Of a stretch of 64,000 nt of DNA, positions 31,796-42,165 are shown piece after piece. Position 1 is the stretch's first letter, and each line of letters starts with the position of its first letter. The notes under the pieces are model-generated. The model made no database searches and was not told the DNA's origin. It saw only the letters and a list, made by a program, of their open reading frames with translations. The position numbers and the translations under genes were made by a program. The stretch comes from Sphaerolaimus hirsutus (taxonomy: Eukaryota > Nematoda > Chromadorea > Monhysterida > Sphaerolaimidae), in NCBI GenBank assembly GCA_964036195.1, contig OZ038456.1, positions 25,335,792 to 25,399,791 on the forward strand, in the 5' to 3' direction.

Positions 31796-31914
31796 CTGTT
31801 AACTGTTAATTTGTCATTTTACTTTACTCTTGACTTTTGACTCTACATGGGGGACTGGCACCAGAATAAAGACTCAATTACCTAACTACCGTTGACTTAA
31901 CTGAATACATATTA

Positions 31915-32394
31915 CCGTATTACCTCTAATGTAAGGTATACCTTATATTATAGGTATACCTTTTCGTCAGATTTTTCGAGCCAAAGTTATGCCTTGTATT
32001 ATACGGTACCTTATATTGGAGGGTACCTTCAATTATTTTCACCAGATTTTTAAGAATTTTTTTCCAACAGTGAACAACGATACAATTCATTTTTTTCAAA
32101 TAGGAATGTACGAAATAGGTGGTATTTAATGTATCACTACAAAATGGCAGAAGTCGACAAAGAGTTATCGCAGCACCCTTCGGCACTATTTTCATCATTT
32201 TCAGCCATGTTTGGTACCGATTTTATGATTTTGCGCGTTTTGGCACGCAGCCAGCTGCGCCCTATATTAGGGGTATGCCTTATATTAGAGGGTACCTTAT
32301 ATTTATTTCGTTGCATTCCAAATAGCCAGAAGTTATACCTTATATTAGAGGGTACCTTATATTAGAGGGATGCCTTATATTGGAGGTAATACGG
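31915..32394. mobile_element. TA-flanked MITE, CCGTATTACCTCTAATG ends (right-arm copy)
   Basis: Left CCGTATTACCTCTAATGTAA, right TTGGAGGTAATACGG with TA on both sides. Collinear in mirror image with 17995-18465. Confidence 0.82.
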
Positions 32395-32772
32395 TATTTC
32401 TTGGGTTAAAAACTCAAACTTGTTTCAACAGATTCTAGAGAAATTCTTGAGATTTCTAGAGAATCAGCAATAAACCAGTGTGTCGCCACCAGGATTTCCG
32501 AGCACGATTGGGTTGTATTGTTTATGGAGCCTGGCAGATTGTGAGTCAGCAATGCACCCTTCAAATTGACCCCTCTAATAGGATATAGAGCAATGGTGCT
32601 ACTAGCGCCATTTGTAGGCGCCAGATAGCATTGAAAAAATCTATGGTAGATTCATATCTTTTTAAATAAACACCTGCCCACTCAGATCTGGCCCCCTATT
32701 TTTTATTTCACTTCGGACACCATATCTCCAGCTGTGTGGTGGGTGGAAAGCTCATAATTCAGTGGTATATAG

Positions 32773-32940
32773 GGGTAACCCCCCTCTACTGATCATGTAT
32801 GTAAGGGGCCGCGGCGACGCACTACAGAGTGGGTCACCATATACATTAAATATATTTTTGGTGTTTAATGTATTTATATGGTGACCCACTGCGTCGCCGC
32901 GGCCCCTTACATTCATGATTAGTAGACGGAGGTTACCCGA
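32773..32940. repeat. palindromic MITE, about 165 bp
   Basis: GTAAGGGGCCGCGGCGACGC on the left is answered by GCGTCGCCGCGGCCCCTTAC on the right, with an AT-rich loop (TATACATTAAATATATTTTT). Outer borders GGGTAACCCCCC/GGTTACCC. TSD not assigned. Confidence 0.75.
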
Positions 32941-32959
32941 ATATAAAAAGTATTAGCTT

Positions 32960-33110
32960 TCTACCACAGTTGTTAAAACGTATTTACAGAAAACAGAGTA
33001 CTGCGTAAATACGTTTACATTTCCTCCCAAAAAAATACCGGTACTCACTTACTCGCGTACTTTCAAAAAGTTTCGTTACTATCAAACGAAACTATCAAAC
33101 GGTAACAAAA
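32960..33110. repeat. hAT-end-like sequence (ACGTATTTACAG words)
   Basis: CAGTTGTTAAAACGTATTTA followed by AATACCGGTACTCAC and CTCGCGTACTTTC, like 26525-26900. No partner end seen. Confidence 0.4.
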
Positions 33111-33131
33111 CACAGCAGAAGACAAATATGG

Positions 33132-33905
33132 GTGCTGAACATGTTATGGGGGGCATATGTCGCCAGTACAGTCATGTACAACATCAAAATAACTGGAATA
33201 TCAAAGACTGCGCTAAAACAAATGACGGCTTCACAGATGAGACTGTACCGTCAGGTGGGGAATGTAGGGAAGCACATTTCAAACAAGCTGCTGGGGATGG
33301 ACTGGAATATCAGGACAATAAAATGCTGGTACAAATACACTGTTATCAGATATAATGACTACCTAAAATTGGACAAAGCTTCAGAAACAACAAAAATTGC
33401 AGCAAGAAAATGGGGTGAACAATGGGGGACTGCAGGGACAACGCGGAAAGATTCACCAGCCGGTCGGGTGATTTTGGCAAAAAGAGAGGTAAACCTTGAA
33501 AACTCAGAAACGCTTGGGAAAGACAAGATTCTAAATGCCTGTAAGCACTACAGGTGGGAGGTAGGACTGAAACCACAAACCAAAACAACCAGGAGTATAC
33601 AACGAGAAAACCAGGTAATACAGGAAATCACACCAATTTTGCCTGAAACGCTACAGGTAACAGAACATGGATGGTTCGCTGGGAGACATGGCTGGTTACC
33701 AAATACACAACAAATACACTTTAGGCATAATAAAACAAGACAATGGAATAACTGTTCACTGTGTGAGATGCTGGTGTGGTCATTCTGGATGACAATGTCC
33801 CATTATTTGGGACAGTGTCAACATCCTACAGTGACACTCTGGCGCACAGCCTGGGCTACATCAGTTAGTGAAGACTGCTGTAGGCGACGGTGTGGTAAAC
33901 AGGTT
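33132..33905 (+). pseudogene. C-terminal fragment of a LINE-like polyprotein
   Basis: An open frame reads VLNMLWGAYVASTVMYNIKI at the start, like the segment after the RT palm in non-LTR elements. Residues about 220-260 have CSLCEMLVWS ... MSHYLGQCQHPTVTLWRTAW, a Cys-x2-Cys ... His-x4-Cys knuckle followed by a Trp/Arg segment, common at LINE C termini. The catalytic RT motifs are absent, so only the tail survives. From about 33905 the sequence is that of a CCGTATTTCC element, so the frame's last 45 codons are not original. Clade not determinable. Confidence 0.55.
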
Positions 33906-34207
33906 TATACAGTGTACATCACAAACAACGATTTTGTACTAGGATTTGAAAAAATTTCTGGCGAAATAATAACCCCCCCCCCTCGAAATACCACCCCCCC
34001 CCCCCCTCTCGGGACCACTATGAAACAAAGTCAGGGTGAAAACTAATGTGTAGGCACAATATTTACCTGCTTCAAACACTATTTTAACCCAATAATGAGC
34101 AGAGAGAATTCTGGAGAAAATTTCTCAAAAAATGTAAAATTTCTCTTGCACAGATTACCATATTACCTCGAATTTCCCCCCCCCCCTTGAATTAACCCCC
34201 CCCCCCC
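33906..34207. repeat. CCGTATTTCC-element fragments with C-runs
   Basis: AACAACGATTTTGTACTAGG and TTCTGGCGAAATAATAACCC match 59695-59750; further CGAATT/C-run units follow up to the BEL 5' LTR. Confidence 0.6.
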
Positions 34208-34701
34208 TGTGCTGACCGTGGCAAAATGGATGGATAAAGAAATACAGAGATTTGATAATTAGGCTCATATTTGTCCATTTACCTATTTGCACTATTTTAC
34301 ATATCATGCACTACATTAATTTACCACGCAAATTATATTTCCTGCACTATATTATTTATCCATGGAGAATATTTAATCAGGAAAGTGTTCTATAAGTTGT
34401 TAATATGTTTATGTGGAATATTTAGGTTTAAAAGTCAAATAAGTTATTATTAGGTGTATTAACATGAAATTAGGCTCATTCAACTCGCCGTAATTTTCTG
34501 ATCATTATTATATATACATTTACATGGTTTACTTGTAAGTTGATAAAGTCAAATCTTGTAAATATATTTATGTGCTACGTACTTACTTAGGCCAGCGTCC
34601 TAATAGAGAAATGGTGCCCTGTGTGCAACTAGCATTTACTGTACGTGTTTAACAAAGCCCTTCGCGTAGACATAATTATTATAACCCTGCTTATTACCTT
34701 A
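34208..34701 (+). repeat. 5' LTR of BEL copy A (part confirmed by the 3' copy)
   Basis: TGTGCTGACCGTGGCAAAAT onwards matches 46630-47085 plus 49024-49064. By eye about nine differences in ~490 bp, so the element is fairly young. The LTR probably continues (CCCTGCTC words, AATAAA-like sites near 35337 and 35388), but the 3' copy is truncated and cannot confirm its end. Confidence 0.82.
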
Positions 34702-36734
34702 TATTTTTATTTACTTTGACATTTATAGTAAATACCCTGCTCAAATTATATCACAGTTATATTATAAACCCTGCTCAATTAATACACCTATTTACCTTGA
34801 ATAAGTCCTATTTTACCAGTTATTTAACCTACGTTTCCAGGAGGTGATTATTATTATTATTGTATTGAATATACCCTGCTCTATTTACATCATTAGGAAC
34901 ATTTGCACTACTATTTACAATTTCCAAACCCTATTATATTAGTTCCAATGTGCGTCAATGTTTCTGACAAATTGAAGCAAATTAGTAAATCGGCCGAGTT
35001 TGCTGACTTCGCGCCTCTCAAGATTAATAGTTTTTCTATTAGCCCAATTTGTACCTGGTATTTCTTTACCATAATTGTTTGAATGTATGCACGCGTAGAA
35101 TAAGCCAACTGTTTTGGCTAGATATATTTTATTATTGCATTTATGCCTTATTTGTGCATTTGAATTTAGGAAATTACTGTAGTCATGTTTTATACATAAT
35201 TTCCGTGTCCTAGCTACTTGGAAAGTTTTTACTCCAGTCTTATGACCCAGTCCCGACCCAGAAAATAAGCTAGTGATAGAAACTTCGACTAGGAAGCTCG
35301 CTAGGATTTGCGCTTTTGTTTTTGGCTGCATCTGATCAAATAAAGTACCTGAAACAATCTCGAAACCCCCTTTCAACACGCAACCACGAAATAAACTCAA
35401 CTTGGCTGTCGACAAGTGGATGTTTGGCTACAACGGGAAATCAAACCACTCTAAAGGCCGTTTCTCACTACGGTCTTGGAGTTGCCGGATTCGGTGGTAG
35501 AAAATGCTGACTTCGGTGGCTTCATCACATGGCGCAGCGAGCAGGGTGATTGCATGACATTGTGCTATCACCAAGCCGGAACAGACATTGTGCGGCAGTT
35601 GACAGAACTTCAAAAGTCCTGCTGAACATCAATTGGCCTTGGCTGAGCGTTGGCAGTTGATTTGCAGACAGCATTGTGCCAAAGTCACGGCACTCCTGTC
35701 TGCATCTTGGGAGCGGTTCTACGCTCACGCGCGGAGGACACTGGAGTTCTGACAGACCTGTCAGGATTTCAGGCAGCTTTCACAAGTGTTCTGGCAAGGT
35801 GCTAGACACTGGGCGGCACCGGCATTTGACATGGAGTCATTGTCGGACGGTGGTCAAACTTTCGCTGGACGTTCCTGGACATCCGGACGCCAGTGACCGC
35901 TCGCACGTCCTTCCTATGCCAAGGGAGGGTGACCTGACGGAGACAGGATCGCCACAGAGCCACGCTAGTCAAAGGGCTGTTTTTTGGGCATTTGCGGAGG
36001 TCCCTCGCTCCACTGGGTTAGGGTGGACTCATACCTCGTAGGGGTATCAGTGTACAAAGGGCTGTAGCTGACAGAGGGCTGTAGCTGACAGAGAGTGGAT
36101 TTGAAAACCAAGTATTAGGATACTTTGTAGCGTGTAGGGGCTTTGCGGAGCTCCCATCAAATATACATGCTGTGCCTGCTCGGTACCATCAGATCAGACA
36201 GCACAAAAGTGCCAGAATTCTGCATTGCACAGGTGCAACTGCAGAGCAGTGGGCAGAAATACTGTCCAGAATCAGAAAGTGCACCAGAGTGCACAGAAAC
36301 GTGTCAGGTGACACAGCAAGCGCAGCATACTGCGCACAACAGCACAGGAGCCGCTCAGGAAGCAAGTGGCCGGCGTGGTCATGGGCACACAGGCGTGCCA
36401 GAAAGAGCGCCAGAGCACTCAGAAAGTGTGTACGGACCCTTGTTGGGCGCACGCTGCTGGGCAAAGAATTGTCCAGGTGGATTTGACCGGTGTGTTGAAG
36501 TCAACGCGTGTAAACAATCACGCCAGGGGCTTTAGGAACACACCTGGTGCCAGTGCAGTAAAGGTCAACGCGTGAGAACACGTCAGGGGCCTGTAGGACT
36601 GCATTGGTATTGTGCGTGACACAACAAATCCGTGGTGCATAGAGAAGTGCACAAGAAGGCGCAGGGAAGCGTCACAAGCATCACAGGAGACACACTATAA
36701 AGAGAAACAGTGAAGGAAATTTTCATCAGCAAAA
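34702..36734 (+). other. BEL copy A: rest of 5' LTR and leader
   Basis: First 600-700 bp AT-rich with repeated TACCCTGCTC, probably LTR; an LTR/primer-site border might lie near 35400 (AACTTGGCTG). 35460-36734 is GC-richer leader with a duplicated GCTGTAGCTGACAGAG (about 36061-36093). Several short frames, none convincing. Confidence 0.5.
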
Positions 36735-38408
36735 ATGGTTTCACCAATGGGTCATATCAGGAAGACCCTGGGGCCAGCAAAGCACAGGGTGGACAGCAGA
36801 TTGTCAAGAGAATTTGCAAAATATGATCCAGAAACATATGCGGAGGCATCAAAGGATGAAAAGAGAACAGAAATGAGAAGAGTGATTGCATCTATCAAAC
36901 AGGAAGGTGCAAAATTGGAGAGTGCAATGGCTACAGTGAGAACTCAATTTGACGCATGGAGGGATATCGTCAAAGACATTGACGATTCCAATCAAATGGA
37001 ACAAGAACAAAAGTTGTACCAAGATTCATATGATGAATATGCAAATATGTCAGACTTGGTGACACAGAAAATTGCAGCCATGAATGTGTACATTGAAGAG
37101 TTGGAAGACATGATCCAGCAACTGAGCGGAAGTACCATGTATGAAGTCAATACAGCATTCATACAGCAGATGGCTGCTCAGATGGCTCTGACAGCTCAGG
37201 GAGCTGCTCCAGGAGCCAGTTCAACCAATGCAACCACAGCAAAAAGCGTCAAATTACAGAAACTGGAAGTTGAACAGTTTTCTGGGGAAATTGTCAAATT
37301 TCAATCATGGTGGCAAATGTTCGAATCCCACATTCACAATCGGGCAGATTTGGATGACATTTCCAAGTTCTCATATTTGAGGAGTTTACTGAAGGGCTCA
37401 GCATTCGGCATGATCAGTGGATTGAGTGTGACCGCAGAAAATTATGCACCCGCAATTGCAATGCTCAAGGAAAGATATGACCAGCCAGTTGTGGTCAGAA
37501 ACACGCTGATGAGCAATATCATGATGCTGCGACAGGCCAGGAATACCTGTCAGGATATGATAATTTTGTTTGATGCAATTGAAAGGCTGCTCCAGCAGTT
37601 GGAGTCACTGGGTGAAGCAGTGGAGCATCCAATGCTGTTGAGCCAGCTGCAACAGAAAGTTCCACCGGAGGTTCTCAGGGAGATCCAGAAGGAACAGGGA
37701 ACTGAGGAGGCCTTGACGGTGGAAAAGTTCAGAAAGCTGTTTGGCAAACAGCTAGCGCTCAGTGAGGCTGTACAGCACGCACAGCACACTGATGCACCAG
37801 TTCAGCAATCGCGCCAGGGATTCGGGAATAATCCACGCGCACAGCAATTCAATAATCGGTTCCAAGGCAATGGGAATCGATTCAGAGGGCCAGAGAACCC
37901 TAGGACCAGCACAGGGAGCATGTCTGTGATCCAGAATGGTCAGAGTGCACCTCAGGCTGGATTCATGAATCCTGGGAGGCCGTGTGTGTTCTGCAATGAC
38001 ACACAGCAATTACACTTCAATGATAAGTGTCCAAAGTTCAAAACTGCCAAAGAAAGGAGAATGATTTTGTCAAAGGCAGAGCAATGCCTGAGATGCCTGC
38101 AGAAAGGGCATTACATGGCTCAGTGTCAATTTACGAGAAATTGTTTCTATTGCAAGTCCAATAGGCACCACAGTGCAGTGTGCCCAGAGAAATTTGGAGA
38201 CAATGGCAATGGAAATGCTGGACGGCAAATTCCAGCATTCAGAGCAAATGGTCAACAGAATGGCCAACAATCAGCAAATAATGGCAGGAAGTCTGTGCCG
38301 ACGGCCGGTCGACCAGCACAGAGCCAGCAGAGAAAAGCCACAGTGAATTGTGTCACTGTGGAAGAAGCTGGACCAGAAATGGTAGAGACAGAAACCATAT
38401 CCAGCACA
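36735..38408 (+). CDS. gag: BEL copy A Gag (DUF1759 domain, zinc knuckles)
   Basis: An uninterrupted frame of about 558 codons from MVSPMGHIRKTLGP up to the hAT insertion. Residues about 55-135 are charged and probably coiled coil. From residue ~172 LQKLEVEQFSGEIVKFQSWW begins the DUF1759 capsid-type domain of BEL/Pao Gags, with FSYLRSLLKGSAFGMISGL following. Residues ~417-484 hold three zinc-knuckle units: CVFCNDTQQLHFNDKC, CLRCLQKGHYMAQC and CFYCKSNRHHSAVC. The protein would build the particle and bind RNA. The last 78 codons of the open frame after 38416 belong to the hAT. The reading frame resumes as protease at 39558. Confidence 0.88.
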
Positions 38409-38416
38409 GTGGTTAC

Positions 38417-39549
38417 TAGGGATGGCCAGCGATTTTTTTCAAGCGCTTTTTTTTTAAAAAAACACCGCTTTTTTAAAAAAAAAAGCGCTGGCAAAATTTG
38501 TTGTACTTGTGCACTAGGTATTTTGTATTTTTTTCGCGCGCGAGCACGCAATTTCACGTGCAAATTGCCATTGGTGGTTGTATTCATTAGTTTTGTGGCA
38601 TTTTTAGTGCCATTGCTTCTATCCCTCCATGGTATCATGTAATAATAAGTTGTGATATGTCAGTCTAGTATATAATATCCAGCCAATGTGCTCCCACATA
38701 CTTCTACAGAGTGTAACATCACTGTCATGCATTAGCCTTCTCTTACCACGTTATTCAAGCACTATTCCATGCCTAACTTCACTAGAAGTCATGAAACATA
38801 CACAAACAGCGATATACATAACGAGTCAACCAGGGACGTACGCAGGATTTTTGAGCGGGGGGGGGCGGATTGTATACGGAGCCCGGCGAACGGCGGGGGG
38901 CGGCGCCCCCCCCCCTAAAATTTGGCCTATAGTAAAGGAATGGAGCCATGGCGCTGGCGCCATTTGTAGGCGCCAGCGCCATGGCAGCATTGGCGTTGGC
39001 GTTGGCGCCAACGTCTACCATATAGGTATCTATTTATACCTATATATGGTACTGGGTCCGCTTTTGGCACTGTTGGACACTTTTCTAATGCAATTTGACA
39101 CCTGAAAATACATATTAAAGAATGGGGTAGGGATTTGCGCGCTTGCGCGCAAAAAAATTTTTAAATGCCCACAAGTTCGTCTCAGAAAAGTGCCATTTCT
39201 GGCAAATTTTTCTGTCCGGCCCGGGAACGGGTGGGGGCAGCTGCCCCCCCCCGCCCCCCCCCCTGCGTACGTCCTTGGAGTCAACATAAAATTGGATTTT
39301 TGTGGCAGAAATTAGGACTTATAATGCTATCTCATGATTACACAGCCATTCTATGGCTATATATCATCACAAGTACTACCACTTGTCTGATATACCTGTA
39401 TATATTGACTCAGAACCCTATTTGGGAACTTTTTAGGTACCGTCTTGACATTTTTTGAAAAAAAGCAAAAAAGCACGTTTTTTTTTAAAAAAAGCGCTTT
39501 TTTAAAAAAAAGCGAGGTCGTTAAAAAAAGGCGCTTTTTTCCATCCCTA
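38417..39549. mobile_element. hAT element in the BEL gag-pro frame, 8-bp TSD
   Basis: TAGGGATGGCCAGCG to TTTTTTCCATCCCTA with GTGGTTAC at 38409-38416 and 39550-39557. The terminal zones are AAAAAAAGCGCTTTTTTTAA words in both orientations. Element plus TSD is 1141 bp (1 mod 3), matching the frame difference between gag (frame 3) and protease (frame 1). A second hAT (38831-39277) is nested inside. No transposase. Confidence 0.95.
38831..39277. mobile_element. nested hAT, CAGGGACGTACGCAGG ends
   Basis: Ends CAGGGACGTACGCAGG / CCTGCGTACGTCCTTG, TSD GAGTCAAC at 38823-38830 and 39278-39285. Subterminal G-runs/C-runs; the centre has a GGCGCC palindrome (CATGGCGCTGGCGCC near 38948). Confidence 0.93.
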
Positions 39550-39557
39550 GTGGTTAC

Positions 39558-40400
39558 AGAACCAAATGCAAAGCAACAGGATATGTCAGTGAACCTGTCA
39601 GTAAACAGTAACATGTCAATGTTGATGACAGCCAGAACAGTGATTGAGGCTTCAGAAATGGATACTGAAATGGAGCCTGAACAACCACCACTACAGATTC
39701 AAGCGTTCCTGGACACAGGATCCCAGGGAACATATATGTCAGAAAAAGTGGCCAAGAAACTCAATTTGAAAAGTACAGGTGAACACCACATCCAGGTGTA
39801 CACATTCGGAAATGAAAAGCCGCACTAAAAAGTAGTACAGCAAGTGGAGTTCAGAATGCAGCTCAGAAATGGCCAGAAAGTTGATATGGTGGCTGATGTG
39901 GTCCCGACGTTGACCACAGAACAAGTCAAAGTGCCTGTGTCAGAACAGGACGAAAAATACCTGCAGAAGTACTTCCCAGATGAGAGTTACTTTGCAGACA
40001 GAATTCCCAAGGAAAAAGGGACAGAGTGCACGTTCAAGCCAGATATTATAGTGGGCTTGAATTATTTCTGGGACTTGATGTCCAGAAACACCAGCACCAC
40101 CAGACTTCCATCAGGATTGTATGTAATTCCATCGGAATTGGGATTACTGGTGGGTGGTGGGCAGCTGACAAGCAACAGAAATCAATGGACCACGGATGGC
40201 GCATATCCGGTGGTAGTCAATACAATTGTGCATCAAATTCAGAGAGAAAAGTGGTACGAGGAGGCACCATTGTCAATTGCTCCTGTACCAAATGTCAAAG
40301 ACATGGACAGACTGGACACCATTGGCATAATGGACCAGCCGGACCTCGTCGAGGATGATGAGGCCATCAAGCAATTCAATGAGTGTACAGAGAAACCCAG
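39558..40400 (+). pseudogene. BEL copy A protease and pol N-terminal region
   Basis: Continues gag: from VTEPNAKQQDMSVNL to the retropepsin motif AFLDTGSQGTYMSEKVAKK (active Asp codon at 39712-39714), the DUF1758-type protease of BEL/Pao elements. One in-frame TAA (39826-39828) interrupts it; the same frame then runs to about 40400 (IVGLNYFWDLM, LGLLVGGG). A one-base frameshift at about 40390-40410 moves the frame to RT. The protease would process the Gag-Pol polyprotein. Confidence 0.85.
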
Positions 40401-41960
40401 ATGGACGGTACTCTGTCAAGTTCATGTACAAACCAAATTTGCATGAACTCCCAGACAACAAAGCAATGGCGTTCAAGAGGTTCAGATACCTCACCAACAG
40501 GCTCAAAAGAGACCCAGAATTATTGGAGAAGATTCAGGCAATTATGAAAGCACAAGAGGAGCAAGGGGTGATTGAGAAAGTGCAAGAGGATATTATGGAT
40601 GGTAGAAAGTTCCATATTTTGCCTCATCAACCAGTGATAACGCCAGAGAAAACTACCACAAAGGTCAGAGAGGTATATGATGCCTCAGCAAAGCCGCCAG
40701 GCATGCCAAGCTTGAATGAGTGCATGTACCGCGGTCCAGTGATACTACCACAACTGGTAGGGATGCTGATGCAATTCCGATTGCATGGAATTGCACTGGT
40801 CGCAGACATAGAAAAAGCGTTTCTGCAGATTAGTCTGCAGGACAGTGACAGAGATGTGACAAGATTTCAGTGGTACAAGGATCCCATGAAACCATCCATG
40901 TAGGACAATATTCAGATTTACAGATTTGCCAGAGTGCCATTTGGCATAATCTGCAGCCCAGCGCTGCTGGCGCTGACAGTCAGATATCACCTGAATCAAA
41001 CTGGCACAGAAAATGCAAAGTTGATTGATGAAAATCTGTATGTGGATAATTTGATCCTCAGTGTGGATACAGAGCAGAAAGCAATCAAATTGTACCAGGA
41101 ATCCAAAGTGCTGTTCACAGAGGCACAGATGAATCTGAGAGAATGGAACAGCAATAACAAGAACTTTACTTGGCAATTGGCAGAGTCAGATGTAGCCAAG
41201 GAAATTGTCACAACAGTCCTAGGAATGAAATGGGACACAGAGAGCAACCAGATGTGGCTGAAAATGCCAAAGACAGTTCAGCAATCACAATTATCAGAAA
41301 CTGACCAGAAATTCAAACTTCCCATGAAAAAGACAGTTGCAAAGGTGACTGCAGGATGTTTTGCTCCAATGGGACTCATTGGTCCCGTCCTACTGCCAGC
41401 AAAGAGATTTTTGCAGACGTTATGGCATTCAGGACCAAGTGCCAAAGAGTGGGATACTCCCCTGTCTGAGGAACAGACAGCAATTTGGCAGCAATTGGAG
41501 ACAGAATTGCTTAAAGTTGGACAGATCAAGTTCAACAGAAATTTGAATTATCAGAGTGGTGCAGATGCACAACTGCACATTTTCGTTGATGCCTCAGCAA
41601 TGGCATACAGTGCAGTGGCATACATATGCCAGAAAATAGAGAATGACAGCGGCACGTCAAGCCTGCTGTATTCTAGATTGAGACTTGCTCCAAAGAAACC
41701 AGAAGTGACAATTCCACGGCTTGAATTGTTAGCAATGCTGATCGGCAGCAGAATGTCAAAGTTTATTCACAGAGAGCTCAAGGACGTCAAATTCGGTCAA
41801 ACAGTCGTATGGTCAGATTCAACCTGTTGTCTGAAGTGGCTGACCACCGCGAAGCCACTGGCATGTTTTGTCAAGAACAGATTGAATGAAATCAAGAAAA
41901 TTCAGAGTGAGACAGAAAACATGCATATCAGACACATCGCAGGACTGGATCAGACACATC
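40400..41960 (+). pseudogene. BEL copy A reverse transcriptase, A17 region and RNase H
   Basis: Frame 2. RT: FKRFRYLTNRLKRDPELLEK, HILPHQPVITPEK, VREVYDASAKPPGMPSLNE, ALVADIEKAFLQISLQD (catalytic Asp), FARVPFGIICSPALLALTV, and YVDN at about 41039-41050. A TAG at 40901-40903 is in frame. Peptidase-A17-type linker: VLGMKWDTESNQMWLKMP ... KVTAGCFAPMGLIGPVLLPA. RNase H: HIFVDASAMAYSAVAY, VTIPRLELLAMLIGSRM and VVWSDSTCCLKWL, giving the acidic set. The frame shifts near 41950. In life this copies element RNA into cDNA in the particle. BEL copy B also has YVDN rather than YVDD. Confidence 0.9.
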
Positions 41961-42165
41961 CCAGCTGACATGGCCACAAGAGGCATGAGCATGTCAGAGA
42001 TGGAAGGCAGCAACCTGTGGTGGAAGGGGCCAGAATGGCTAATGACTGGAGAATGGCCAGAGCCGAAAGTGGAGCCAGTCACGCCAGAAGTAATGGCAGA
42101 AATCAGAGAAAGAAGAGCTCAAGTTCCCAAAAGGCAGTCCAATTTACCTGGGTGCCACACAGCAA
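41955..42165 (+). pseudogene. BEL copy A RNase H / integrase linker
   Basis: In frame 3, IPADMATRGMSMSEMEGSNL and WWKGPEWLM follow directly, the conserved ADLATRG...LWWxGPxWL segment of BEL/Pao pol. A second frameshift near 42130-42165 returns the frame to 1. Confidence 0.85.

Larger units (their letters stand above)
28690..32610. repeat. right arm of the large inverted duplication
   Basis: Mirror image of 17785-19107: CCGTATTTCC element, a GTTAAAAAGGTAATTCCTGA linker, TA element 31915-32394, then CCCTTCAAATTGACCCCTCT. Three insertions (28751-29726, 29883-30424, 30764-31795), each with its own target copy, are missing from the left arm and so came later. Confidence 0.85.

Noticed and set aside
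36143..36535. 130-codon frame in the BEL leader
   Set aside because: No similarity to BEL proteins; a second overlapping frame is equally open, and gag starts at 36735.
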